DNA of 10,630 bases from an uncultured Bacteroidota bacterium. Its GTDB lineage: Bacteria > Bacteroidota > Bacteroidia > Chitinophagales > Saprospiraceae. Positions 1-6,523 of the stretch are shown in pieces; within the stretch, counting starts at the first letter, position 1, and each line of letters opens with the position of its first letter. Under the pieces are notes generated by a model that ran no database searches, was not told the DNA's origin, and saw only the letters and a list, made by a program, of their open reading frames with translations. Both the position numbers and the translations under genes were made by a program. The stretch spans positions 1-10,630 of the forward strand of contig CALGAA010000177.1 of assembly GCA_937952445.1 (NCBI GenBank). The letters are read 5' to 3'.

Positions 1-1262
1 GCGTGTCCATCCTCGGCACGTAATAGCCGCATATTGAATTGAAAGTCTACATTTCCTGCCATCAATTTGTCAAGACAAGATTTCATTTTCGATATGTCCT
101 CATATTCGATATACCATCCCGAGGATGATTCAGTAATGATTTTGTGAACTTCTCCATCTTTCGGTCCTATCGCTATAATGGGGCGGGCGGCCCCCATGTA
201 ATCGAATAACTTACCTGTCAATATTCCTTTATTGTCTGAAACATTATCTACAACCATAAGAAGGGCATCAGATTGAAAAAGTCGTTGTACCAGCACAGAA
301 TGATCTACATATCCCTGTCTGAACACTTTGTCATCCAACCCGAGTTTTGTGACAAAGGAATCAAAACCCGGGGAAGTTTTTCCATAAATGTGAAATTGTA
401 TCCGCTCAAATTTTTCCCGATTTTCGGATAATATTTTTAGGAAGACGTGAGGAATACGGGTGTCAGATAAAAACCCAGCGTATGTTATGATTTTTTCAGA
501 ATGAGGAAAAAAAGGTTTCACTGAACTAAAATCAGCTGAATCAAACCCGTTATAAATAACCTCTGTATCGTGGCGATTTGCAATTCTGTCCAGATCTTTC
601 TTTACATCATGGCTGATCGTAATTACCTTATCCGCACAGGTTAAAACCTTACCTTCCCATCTTTGATCTAGTTTTTGCGCGAGCGAAATACGGAATTCAT
701 CTTGGTAGTAAACGATTGAGCTCCAGGGATCTCTGAAATCAGCTACCCATGGTAAATTCGATTTTCGGGCGAGTCGTAAGGCTGTAAGTTGTAACGAATG
801 CGGGGGCGAAGTGGAGAATATCACATCGATATTTTCATCTTTTAAGATCTGATTGCCTTTTCGAGTCGCGAATGGGATCCAACCCAGCCTGGCGTCTGGA
901 ATAAATAAATTAAACCTTATCCATTTGAAAATCTTCGGCAACAGTCCTGGTTTTTCATTTTTCAAAACATAGTTATCTATACTTGAATTGCTTTTTTGAC
1001 CGCTCAAAGCCTTATAAATTTTAAATGGTTCAAGACTTCTGGTGGAAAAAACTTTCAGGTCAGGGTCAACATCTTGTATTAAGCTTTTATCATATGCGGG
1101 ATATTCACCATCTTTTACCGTAAGTATGATCGGTTCCCAGCCAAATTCCGGAAGATATTTTGCGAATTTGAGAACACGTTGAACACCTGGTCCCCCTGCA
1201 GGCGGCCAGTAATACGTGATGATCAGAACCTTTTTTCTTTGTGATTTTTGAGTCATTTGCAT
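1..1262 (-). CDS. GT4-type glycosyltransferase, C-terminus cut by the window edge
   Basis: The frame is open from an ATG at 1262 to the left edge, giving about 420 residues with no stop; family members of this kind are only slightly longer, so little is missing. An in-frame ATG at 1256 is an equally possible start, and no clear Shine-Dalgarno sequence separates them. The N-terminus reads VLIITYYWPPAGGPGVQRVLKF, the nucleotide-fold start with Gly-rich loop seen in Bacteroidota surface-polysaccharide glycosyltransferases. Further on are STSPPHS, a WVADFRDPW motif, and a C-terminal half with ITYAGFLSD, FHIYGK and GKLFDYMGAARPIIAIG, which matches the GT-B donor-binding lobe. By family it would transfer a sugar from a nucleotide donor at the cytoplasmic face of the membrane; donor and acceptor cannot be read from sequence. 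It starts 39 nt after the preceding glycosyltransferase, so the two are probably co-transcribed. By eye it is more AT-rich than the nos genes. Confidence 0.88.
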   Translation of the reverse strand, partial: MQMTQKSQRKKVLIITYYWPPAGGPGVQRVLKFAKYLPEFGWEPIILTVKDGEYPAYDKSLIQDVDPDLKVFSTRSLEPFKIYKALSGQKSNSSIDNYVLKNEKPGLLPKIFKWIRFNLFIPDARLGWIPFATRKGNQILKDENIDVIFSTSPPHSLQLTALRLARKSNLPWVADFRDPWSSIVYYQDEFRISLAQKLDQRWEGKVLTCADKVITISHDVKKDLDRIANRHDTEVIYNGFDSADFSSVKPFFPHSEKIITYAGFLSDTRIPHVFLKILSENREKFERIQFHIYGKTSPGFDSFVTKLGLDDKVFRQGYVDHSVLVQRLFQSDALLMVVDNVSDNKGILTGKLFDYMGAARPIIAIGPKDGEVHKIITESSSGWYIEYEDISKMKSCLDKLMAGNVDFQFNMRLLRAEDGH

Positions 1263-1301
1263 CTGTTGTGCATTATAATTTCCAGTTGCAGCGCAAAAAT
1301 G

Positions 1302-2438
1302 TCAAGACTTGCTTTTTTGGCTGGTGTCAAATAGATTGAGGACTTCTTCTGTAAACGAGGACCAACTGTATTTGTGTTTTTCTTCCCGCATGTTTTTCTG
1401 AAAAGTTTCCATTTTATCTTCCCGAAAATATTCCTTTAGATACTGTGCGATGACGCGCGGTTCCAAATCACTTACGTAACCGGTTTTCTGATGGTGTACC
1501 ACTTCGCCTAATCCCCCTACGTCGGTAACCAGAATGGGACATTCAAAATGATAGGCCATTTGGGAAACTCCGCTTTGACTGGCCGTTTTGTACGTTTGAA
1601 TGACCAGATCAGCCGCCGAAAAGTAATATTTGATGTCGCCCGTAGGAATAAATTGGTCCACGATCGTCACCCGGTTTGCCAATCCGAGTTCAGCGATGAG
1701 TTGGTCGTATTTTTCCCTGGGTTCATAAAATTCGCCAGCTACAATGAGGTGTATGGATGGGTCCTGAATCTCAGGAGAAGCAAGGGCTGTGAGGGTTAGA
1801 TCCAACCCCTTGTAATCCCGGATTAAGCCGAAAAACAACAAATACCGTTTCTGTGGATCCAGACCCAGATGCGAGCGGGCTTCCCATTTGTCGACTTTTT
1901 GGCCCAGATTGTTGTTGATCGGGTGTGGATGCGAAGTTTTGGGTTTATCGGTAAATTGGTCCAGTTCCTTCAAGGTAGTCTGGGAAAGGGTGATAAACCC
2001 ATCGAAAGCCGAGACAAAATACCGGGTCAGCGGACCATCGCCCAAGCGGTGTTCGTGGGGGATGACGTTGTCGCACATCGCTATGGTGATGATCTCTGGA
2101 TTTAAAAATCGGGTAATGGTTCCCAGCGATGGGGCGAAGAAAGGCATCCAATACCGAACGATGACCAGATCGGGTTTCATACGGTTGATTCTTCGGGCGA
2201 CCTGCCACCAATTCAATGGATTGAGGGTATGTATCAAACGTTCGATATGACATTTCGGTGGAATGTCCTCAGTTCTATATTGGCTTTTACCAGGAAATAA
2301 AAAATCGGGGTATTGTACTGTAAAGGTCACGAGCATGGCATCATGCCCATGGGCGTTGAATGTTTCACATAGCGATTCATTGGTGTCTGCAATTCCCCCG
2401 CGGTAGGGGTACGCTGGACCTATGATAATTATTTTCAT
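1302..2438 (-). CDS. GT4-type glycosyltransferase
   Basis: A 378-residue protein of normal length for a family 4 glycosyltransferase (GT-B fold). It begins MKIIIIGPAYPYRGG (residues 1-15), the classic acceptor-side Rossmann strand with Gly-rich loop and no signal peptide. The second lobe starts near residue 198 with LLFFGLIRDYKGLD (200-213), followed by LIVAGEFYE and the donor-binding stretch QSGVSQMAYHFECPILVTDV (288-307), continuing GGLGE. The usual EX7E first Glu is not obvious; the equivalent region reads YKTASQSGVSQ. The predicted role is cytoplasmic sugar transfer during synthesis of a surface glycan or glycolipid; the substrate is unknown. It lies 153 nt downstream of nosY and 39 nt upstream of the next glycosyltransferase. 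No strong terminator is visible between nosY and this gene, so read-through from the nos operon is possible, although the functions are unrelated. Confidence 0.9.
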   Translation of the reverse strand: MKIIIIGPAYPYRGGIADTNESLCETFNAHGHDAMLVTFTVQYPDFLFPGKSQYRTEDIPPKCHIERLIHTLNPLNWWQVARRINRMKPDLVIVRYWMPFFAPSLGTITRFLNPEIITIAMCDNVIPHEHRLGDGPLTRYFVSAFDGFITLSQTTLKELDQFTDKPKTSHPHPINNNLGQKVDKWEARSHLGLDPQKRYLLFFGLIRDYKGLDLTLTALASPEIQDPSIHLIVAGEFYEPREKYDQLIAELGLANRVTIVDQFIPTGDIKYYFSAADLVIQTYKTASQSGVSQMAYHFECPILVTDVGGLGEVVHHQKTGYVSDLEPRVIAQYLKEYFREDKMETFQKNMREEKHKYSWSSFTEEVLNLFDTSQKSKS

Positions 2439-2566
2439 CGACCGTGTATGTCTTTCTGAATTCGGTAATCACCACCCGATTCGATCCGGGAAAATTCCCA
2501 CTCATTGGCAAAAACCGCAAGATAGCATTTTTCATATACATCCTCCGGCCCTGTTCTCGCGGTCAA
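2435..2566 (-). CDS. Possible small protein with no ATG start, overlapping the glycosyltransferase start
   Basis: The gap between nosY and the glycosyltransferase is open in one minus-strand frame for 47 codons, from 2575 to the TGA at 2437-2435. That stop overlaps the glycosyltransferase ATG as ATGA, the coupling pattern also seen between other genes of this run. The translation has a protein-like mix of residues and includes GPEDVYEKCYLAVFANEW, and ends in Gly-Arg. No ATG exists in this frame; the only plausible initiator is TTG at 2566, giving 43 residues. I do not recognise it. It could be a real small gene with a rare start, the tail of a decayed gene, or a chance open frame. A competing frame with ATG at 2573 stops after 13 codons. 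Confidence 0.25.
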   Translation of the reverse strand: MTARTGPEDVYEKCYLAVFANEWEFSRIESGGDYRIQKDIHGR

Positions 2567-2591
2567 CTGCCATTTATCCTATCGGGTATAC

Positions 2592-3374
2592 TCAAAAATC
2601 CTTCCTTTTGGCTGCCCGGATCAGTAGTAGTATCGGGACGATCGTCCAAAGGACCAATGTGCTCATCGAAGTTAAAAAACCGATGTGGGTGCCAAAAAAT
2701 TGCTTAAATACTGCCCCTGTATATCCCAATAAGGCCGATATATCCAGTTTCAACAAGATCAATATGCGAGAGAGGTCAATGGGATTAAACAGAGTTGCAA
2801 GGAGCGAAAAATTGTCGAGTGGATACTGTTCAAAAGTGATTAAGGCGATCAGGAAGATGCCATCAAAAAGGACGGCCATAAATAGCCATAAGAGGATGGC
2901 ATAACCAAAACCCTTGATTCGGTTTTCGTTGTTTATAGCTATATTGAAAGCCAAGGCGGTGAAGATAAAGGTGAGGAATGCACCGATCAGAATCAATAAC
3001 CCGAATTGCCAAATGGCATCGCTACGGAAAAGCCCGTAGATGACGAAAGGGATGCCCAAACCCAGTGTGAGGCACATCGTCAGGGAACCTGCTACCCCGA
3101 GGTATTGTCCCAAAAAAATACGCGATCGACGGATTGGCTGGGCGAGTAACAATTCGGTGAATTCTTTCGAATTGTAGTAATACATGATGCCAAATATGGT
3201 GCCGATCAAAGGAACCAGTACCACTATAATGTTCATCATGGTGATCACTCCTTTGGATAAATCATGGTTGAGAAACAACAACCCAAAACCGAGAAGCAGA
3301 TAAAAAATGAAATAAACGTAGCTCCATCGGCTCCGCATCAGGTCGTAAAAACTGTATTTCAAAATTTTAAGCAT
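2592..3374 (-). CDS. nosY: NosY, permease subunit of the nitrous oxide reductase maturation ABC transporter
   Basis: A 260-residue integral membrane protein with about six hydrophobic helices (roughly residues 18-36, 46-66, 91-113, 121-142, 157-180 and 236-253). A cytoplasmic segment EFTELLLAQPI (71-81) resembles the coupling region of ABC-2 family permeases such as NosY, and LFNPIDL (195-201) is a further conserved NosY-like stretch. By family it forms a dimer with two NosF ATPases and NosD to support CuZ assembly in periplasmic NosZ. The start was placed at the ATG at 3374, not the in-frame ATG at 3407. It gives the expected N-terminus MLKILKYSFYDLMRSRW and overlaps the nosF TAA by 8 nt, consistent with translational coupling. 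The C-terminus is a short basic cytoplasmic tail. It is the last recognisable nos gene in the run. Confidence 0.93.
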   Translation of the reverse strand: MLKILKYSFYDLMRSRWSYVYFIFYLLLGFGLLFLNHDLSKGVITMMNIIVVLVPLIGTIFGIMYYYNSKEFTELLLAQPIRRSRIFLGQYLGVAGSLTMCLTLGLGIPFVIYGLFRSDAIWQFGLLILIGAFLTFIFTALAFNIAINNENRIKGFGYAILLWLFMAVLFDGIFLIALITFEQYPLDNFSLLATLFNPIDLSRILILLKLDISALLGYTGAVFKQFFGTHIGFLTSMSTLVLWTIVPILLLIRAAKRKDF

Positions 3375-4083
3375 AAGTAGGGGTTTTGATTTCCGCAATC
3401 GTGGCAATGGCGTGTTCTACATCGTCCTGCCCGGTATGGGATTTGAGTTGTGCAATAGTGCCATGGAAGTAAATCACGCCCTCCAACAGGTAGATGATTT
3501 CGTCTGCGACATCTTCTACGAAACTCATAATATGGGAGGTGAGAAGTATGGTTTTGCCTCTTTCTTTTTCACGCCGGATTAATTTCTTCAATTTGATTAG
3601 TGAGGCGGGATCAAGTCCGGTGGTGGGCTCGTCCAGGATGAGTATGGGACTGTCAAACATAAAAGCCAGAATAATATTTGCTTTTTGCCGGGTGCCTCCT
3701 GATAAATGAGCCATTTTTTGGCCCATAAAAGGTTCGAGTCCAAATAGATGGATTAATTCATCCTCATCGGAAGGGGCTTCCCGCAAATCCTTGATCATTC
3801 GAATCAGCTCCCGGAGTTTGAGGTTTCCGGGGAATTGCGCGATTTGCGGCATATAGTTGATCGATTTGCGGTATTTCCAACTTTGACTCACCGGCAATCC
3901 GTTCACTTTTATTTCCCCTCTGTCCGGAATCGTCATACCCAGAATGCATTTGATCAGGGAGGTTTTTCCTGATCCATTGGGTCCCAGAATCGCATAAATA
4001 CCCCCTTCGCCGACGGACAGGTCCAGCTTTTTTAATACGGAATTTCTTCCAAACTTTTTCTCTAATTGACGGACTTGTATCAT
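3367..4083 (-). CDS. nosF: NosF, ATPase subunit of the nitrous oxide reductase maturation ABC transporter
   Basis: A 238-residue cytoplasmic ABC ATPase with all core motifs: Walker A GPNGSGKT (34-41), Q-loop MPQ with Gln80, signature LSGGT (127-131), Walker B ILILDEP with Glu152, a D-loop GLDP, and H-loop His184 in LLTSHI. The signature ends in Thr instead of the more common Gln, followed by RQK, a form I recall as common in NosF. ATP hydrolysis drives conformational change in NosY and NosD, which is needed to build the CuZ tetranuclear copper-sulfide centre in NosZ. Start and stop are both fixed by neighbours: its ATG overlaps the nosD TGA by 4 nt (ATGA), and its stop overlaps the nosY start by 8 nt. 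Identity as NosF instead of a general ABC ATPase rests mainly on this setting. Confidence 0.95.
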   Translation of the reverse strand: MIQVRQLEKKFGRNSVLKKLDLSVGEGGIYAILGPNGSGKTSLIKCILGMTIPDRGEIKVNGLPVSQSWKYRKSINYMPQIAQFPGNLKLRELIRMIKDLREAPSDEDELIHLFGLEPFMGQKMAHLSGGTRQKANIILAFMFDSPILILDEPTTGLDPASLIKLKKLIRREKERGKTILLTSHIMSFVEDVADEIIYLLEGVIYFHGTIAQLKSHTGQDDVEHAIATIAEIKTPTYA

Positions 4084-5330
4084 GGTACTTTCTTCATTAA
4101 AGGTGATGGATCGACCAGGTGATCTGGCGTGAATGCGGGAGAAACTTTTTCCGAAAAATCCACGAGATCCATAAATAAACTGCGCAGTAAGATGATGCTT
4201 TCCGGAATTCGGTTGACGATGTATGAAAATAGATTGACCGGGCGATAGGGAACATCTCCGATGCCGTCCCGATCCAGATCGTAGCCGGTATATTTGCTCC
4301 AGTAGTTGGACACAAATACGTTGTCGTGCAACTTGCTGTTGTAGGACAGGTCGAAGGAATTGTGCAAAAAATTGTTTTGGGTAAATGTATTGGAGTAAAT
4401 CGCACCTCTAATCTTCAAGGCCCAACCATTTTCCGCGAAATCATTTTCCGTGTAATTGATCCGGTTGGAACCTTCCACCTGGATACCAATGGTGTTTTTT
4501 ATAAATTTATTCCCTTGAATATTCGCATCATATATTTCTTTGAGCAGCAATCCGTATGAGGACGGTCCCCAGTTTTGGGTAAAAGTGTTGGAGATCATAT
4601 CGATATTTTTGGAAAACATGACTGCTACGCCGGCACCGTTTTGTTCGAAGGTGTTGTGTTCATACACGTCATGGTTGGAAAACATGAAATGGAGTCCATA
4701 TCGGATATTGTGGTGGCTGTAATTGTTTCGAATGATGCTGCTATCCGCAAATTCAAAATAGATGCCATCTCTTGCTCCCTGAATTTCGTTGTTTTCAATT
4801 AATACGTGCTGAGCATACCATAGATGGATGCCATTTCCAGAGCCAAATTCATTGATTCCATTCCCCCGAAGTTGGTTATTTCGGATGGTCCCATTGTTGG
4901 ATTTTTGCAAGTAAATCCCGAAAAAGAAATCTTCCACCAAAAGGTTTTGGAGGAGGAAATCCCGGCTTTGGATAATTCGAATGGCGGCGTGGTCCTTCGT
5001 GTAACTCGTTTCCACGTTCCGGATTGTGATTCCATCCAGGGTGACGCTGTCCGAGAGAATTTGTATGATTTCGCCTCTGTTTTCTCCATCGATAACTGGC
5101 TGACCCATTCCCCGTATATAAAGAGGTTTGTCGATGACGATGTTAAATTCAGGGTAAATGCCATGGTGGACCAATATCGTATCGTACGGCCTGGCCTGTT
5201 GAATCGCCTGCTGGACGGAAGTGATGGAGCAATCACTGCAGACGTTGATATTTCCGGGTCTGGCTGTGTTCCAGGATGCAATAACGAGCAGCAATGATAA
5301 TACGGACCATTGCAAGTAGTGTGTTTTCAT
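4080..5330 (-). CDS. nosD: NosD, periplasmic copper-processing beta-helix protein
   Basis: A 416-residue exported protein, normal length for NosD. Residues 1-22 form a Sec signal peptide with hydrophobic core LSLLLVIASW. The mature part starts with a Cys pair (C31, C34 in NVCSDCSI), then SVQQAIQQARPYDTILVHHG, the typical opening of a parallel beta-helix. It continues with many Asn-rich turns such as LIENNEIQGARDGIYFEFAD and NHDVYEHNTF, the CASH or carbohydrate-binding-like repeats of the family. The short DLDRDGIGDVPY segment near residues 350-361 is characteristic of NosD proteins. By family it receives copper from NosL and, with NosF and NosY, delivers it to apo-NosZ. The gene starts 15 nt after the nosL stop and overlaps nosF by 4 nt. 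The start is the only ATG that gives a sensible signal peptide. Confidence 0.95.
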   Translation of the reverse strand: MKTHYLQWSVLSLLLVIASWNTARPGNINVCSDCSITSVQQAIQQARPYDTILVHHGIYPEFNIVIDKPLYIRGMGQPVIDGENRGEIIQILSDSVTLDGITIRNVETSYTKDHAAIRIIQSRDFLLQNLLVEDFFFGIYLQKSNNGTIRNNQLRGNGINEFGSGNGIHLWYAQHVLIENNEIQGARDGIYFEFADSSIIRNNYSHHNIRYGLHFMFSNHDVYEHNTFEQNGAGVAVMFSKNIDMISNTFTQNWGPSSYGLLLKEIYDANIQGNKFIKNTIGIQVEGSNRINYTENDFAENGWALKIRGAIYSNTFTQNNFLHNSFDLSYNSKLHDNVFVSNYWSKYTGYDLDRDGIGDVPYRPVNLFSYIVNRIPESIILLRSLFMDLVDFSEKVSPAFTPDHLVDPSPLMKKVP

Positions 5331-5345
5331 TTTTGCAAAGAATTT

Positions 5346-5801
5346 TTAGTGCGACATCACATTATTGTTTTGTTTGAATAAAGAGGTTATCTCGGTCCAG
5401 TCATGCATTTCACCTTCATGTTCCTGCAGGATTTTGGCCGCTGCTTCCCTGGATTGAAAACCCGAAAGGTTGGCCCCCATCGGGCTGGGAAGGGAAGGGC
5501 TGATAACATAGGTAGCATCGACAGCATCAACCCATTTTCCGGGTTGGGAAAAATCGGTGATCAGAATATGCGCAAAATCGGTTTTATCCTTCGAATCCAG
5601 GGCGTGAATCATGCATTCGATCGCATCAAATTTTTGAGTTCTTCCCTTATTCGTCACCAGTTGTGCGGCAAATTGGTTGTCCACGATGGTCATGTGGCAA
5701 TAATCGCACATATCGGATCCGTAATTGATTTCATCAGGTCCGACCTGGCAACCTATTAGAATTAATGTGCTCATCAGCACGGTATGGAATATCGTTTTCA
5801 T
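5346..5801 (-). CDS. nosL: NosL, copper-binding lipoprotein
   Basis: A 151-residue lipoprotein. The signal peptide ends in the lipobox LIGC with Cys18 as the acylated residue. The metal motif is clear: DMCDYCHM at residues 30-37, with two Cys, one His and two Met in the position of the family's MCxMC-like Cu(I) site. FDAIECMIHAL (58-68) and SPMGANLSGF (106-115, with Met108) match other conserved NosL blocks. The family role is a periplasmic Cu(I) chaperone that hands copper to NosD for CuZ assembly. The ATG overlaps the stop of the upstream membrane-protein gene by 4 nt (ATGA), and the nosD start follows 15 nt downstream. No lipoprotein export signal of the Asp/Glu-rich surface type follows Cys18, so it probably faces the periplasm. 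Confidence 0.95.
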   Translation of the reverse strand: MKTIFHTVLMSTLILIGCQVGPDEINYGSDMCDYCHMTIVDNQFAAQLVTNKGRTQKFDAIECMIHALDSKDKTDFAHILITDFSQPGKWVDAVDATYVISPSLPSPMGANLSGFQSREAAAKILQEHEGEMHDWTEITSLFKQNNNVMSH

Positions 5802-6430
5802 GGTTGTTGTTTTAATTCAGTACTTGATTCCCATTCTTTCTTCCCGATCCAAAAAGCGATCAGTGTCAGAAATATCCCCACGCCCATCACGTATGCTCCG
5901 GAAGCGGGCTTGGAATAGACGTCAAAATTGAGCATCTTTTGGTATCCCAGTAGCGGAGGTTTATAGGTCATAGGCGTCCCATCCGGGTGGGTCAACTTCA
6001 TAATTGCATTGGGATCGAGGTTGGTCCCGTAGTCAGTGAGCCAAAGGTTGAAATCGTAAACCCCAAGTAGCCCCAAAACCGACATTACAACAAACCAACC
6101 GAGAAACCAATTGTGATTGATTTTACCCAGGAAGCCCAAAAGGCCGATTATGACTCCTGCGAGCACCATACCGGCTACTACCCGGGGGAATACCTCAAAT
6201 TCCCACATTTCACCCGGTTTGGGCAGCGGGCGCATCCCGATGTAATGGTTGAGTCCATCGATGTTTTGCAAGTCAAACGGTTCATCTCCTTCGAGTTTGG
6301 ATATGTGAATTTTCATGCCCAGCGGATCGGGGTACTGGGGTGCTCCAAGCACGATGGTCCACAGCGGAATGAAGAAAAGCCCGGCCAAAAGTAAAGAACC
6401 GGTAATCATTAAAATTCCTCCTTTTTTCAT
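5798..6430 (-). CDS. Four-helix membrane protein of the nos cluster, function unknown
   Basis: A 210-residue protein with four predicted membrane helices (about residues 8-29, 83-103, 107-128 and 179-196). Between helices 1 and 2 is a loop of about 50 residues with the notable block LNHYIGMRPL (60-69). A second loop between helices 3 and 4 contains HPDGTPMTYKPP and ends in GYQKML. The helix arrangement and length of the loops suggest both loops face the periplasm. The loops hold His62, Met66, Met75, His106, Met144, His148 and Met154, so a metal-handling role is conceivable but unproven. It sits between nosZ and nosL and overlaps nosL by 4 nt, which ties it to nitrous oxide respiration. I recall similar proteins in Bacteroidota nos clusters but no assigned function. 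It may play the part of NosB, the membrane protein of Wolinella-type clusters, although I cannot show homology. Confidence 0.85.
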   Translation of the reverse strand: MKKGGILMITGSLLLAGLFFIPLWTIVLGAPQYPDPLGMKIHISKLEGDEPFDLQNIDGLNHYIGMRPLPKPGEMWEFEVFPRVVAGMVLAGVIIGLLGFLGKINHNWFLGWFVVMSVLGLLGVYDFNLWLTDYGTNLDPNAIMKLTHPDGTPMTYKPPLLGYQKMLNFDVYSKPASGAYVMGVGIFLTLIAFWIGKKEWESSTELKQQP

Positions 6431-6452
6431 GGTGCAACGATTTTGGATGTTT

Positions 6453-6488
6453 AAAAATGGGTCAGGTCACTGAAGACACTGACCCATT
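6453..6488 (-). terminator. Hairpin with T-run after nosZ, possible partial terminator
   Basis: On the minus strand a perfect 10-bp stem (AATGGGTCAG at 6488-6479 pairing with CTGACCCATT at 6465-6456) encloses a 13-nt loop and runs directly into TTTTT, two of whose bases are in the stem. It begins 35 nt after the nosZ stop and ends 22 nt before the next start codon. The short T-run suggests incomplete termination, which would lower expression of the accessory genes relative to nosZ; it could instead protect the 3' end of a processed nosZ transcript. Confidence 0.65.
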
Positions 6489-6523
6489 GCAAAAATTGAA
6501 AACACTACTTTTCATCTTTGCTG

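Noticed and set aside
2478..2493. Hairpin CCCGAT-TCG-ATC-C-GGG between nosY and the glycosyltransferase as a terminator
   Set aside because: The stem is short with a bulge and no T-run follows it on the strand being transcribed.
3375..3407. Eleven-residue upstream extension of NosY to ATG 3407
   Set aside because: It lies wholly within nosF, is rich in basic residues, and the ATG at 3374 gives both the expected N-terminus and an 8-nt coupled overlap.
4824..5297. Plus-strand open frame of 157 codons, and others antisense to nosD and the cytochrome
   Set aside because: They are shadows of well-identified minus-strand genes.
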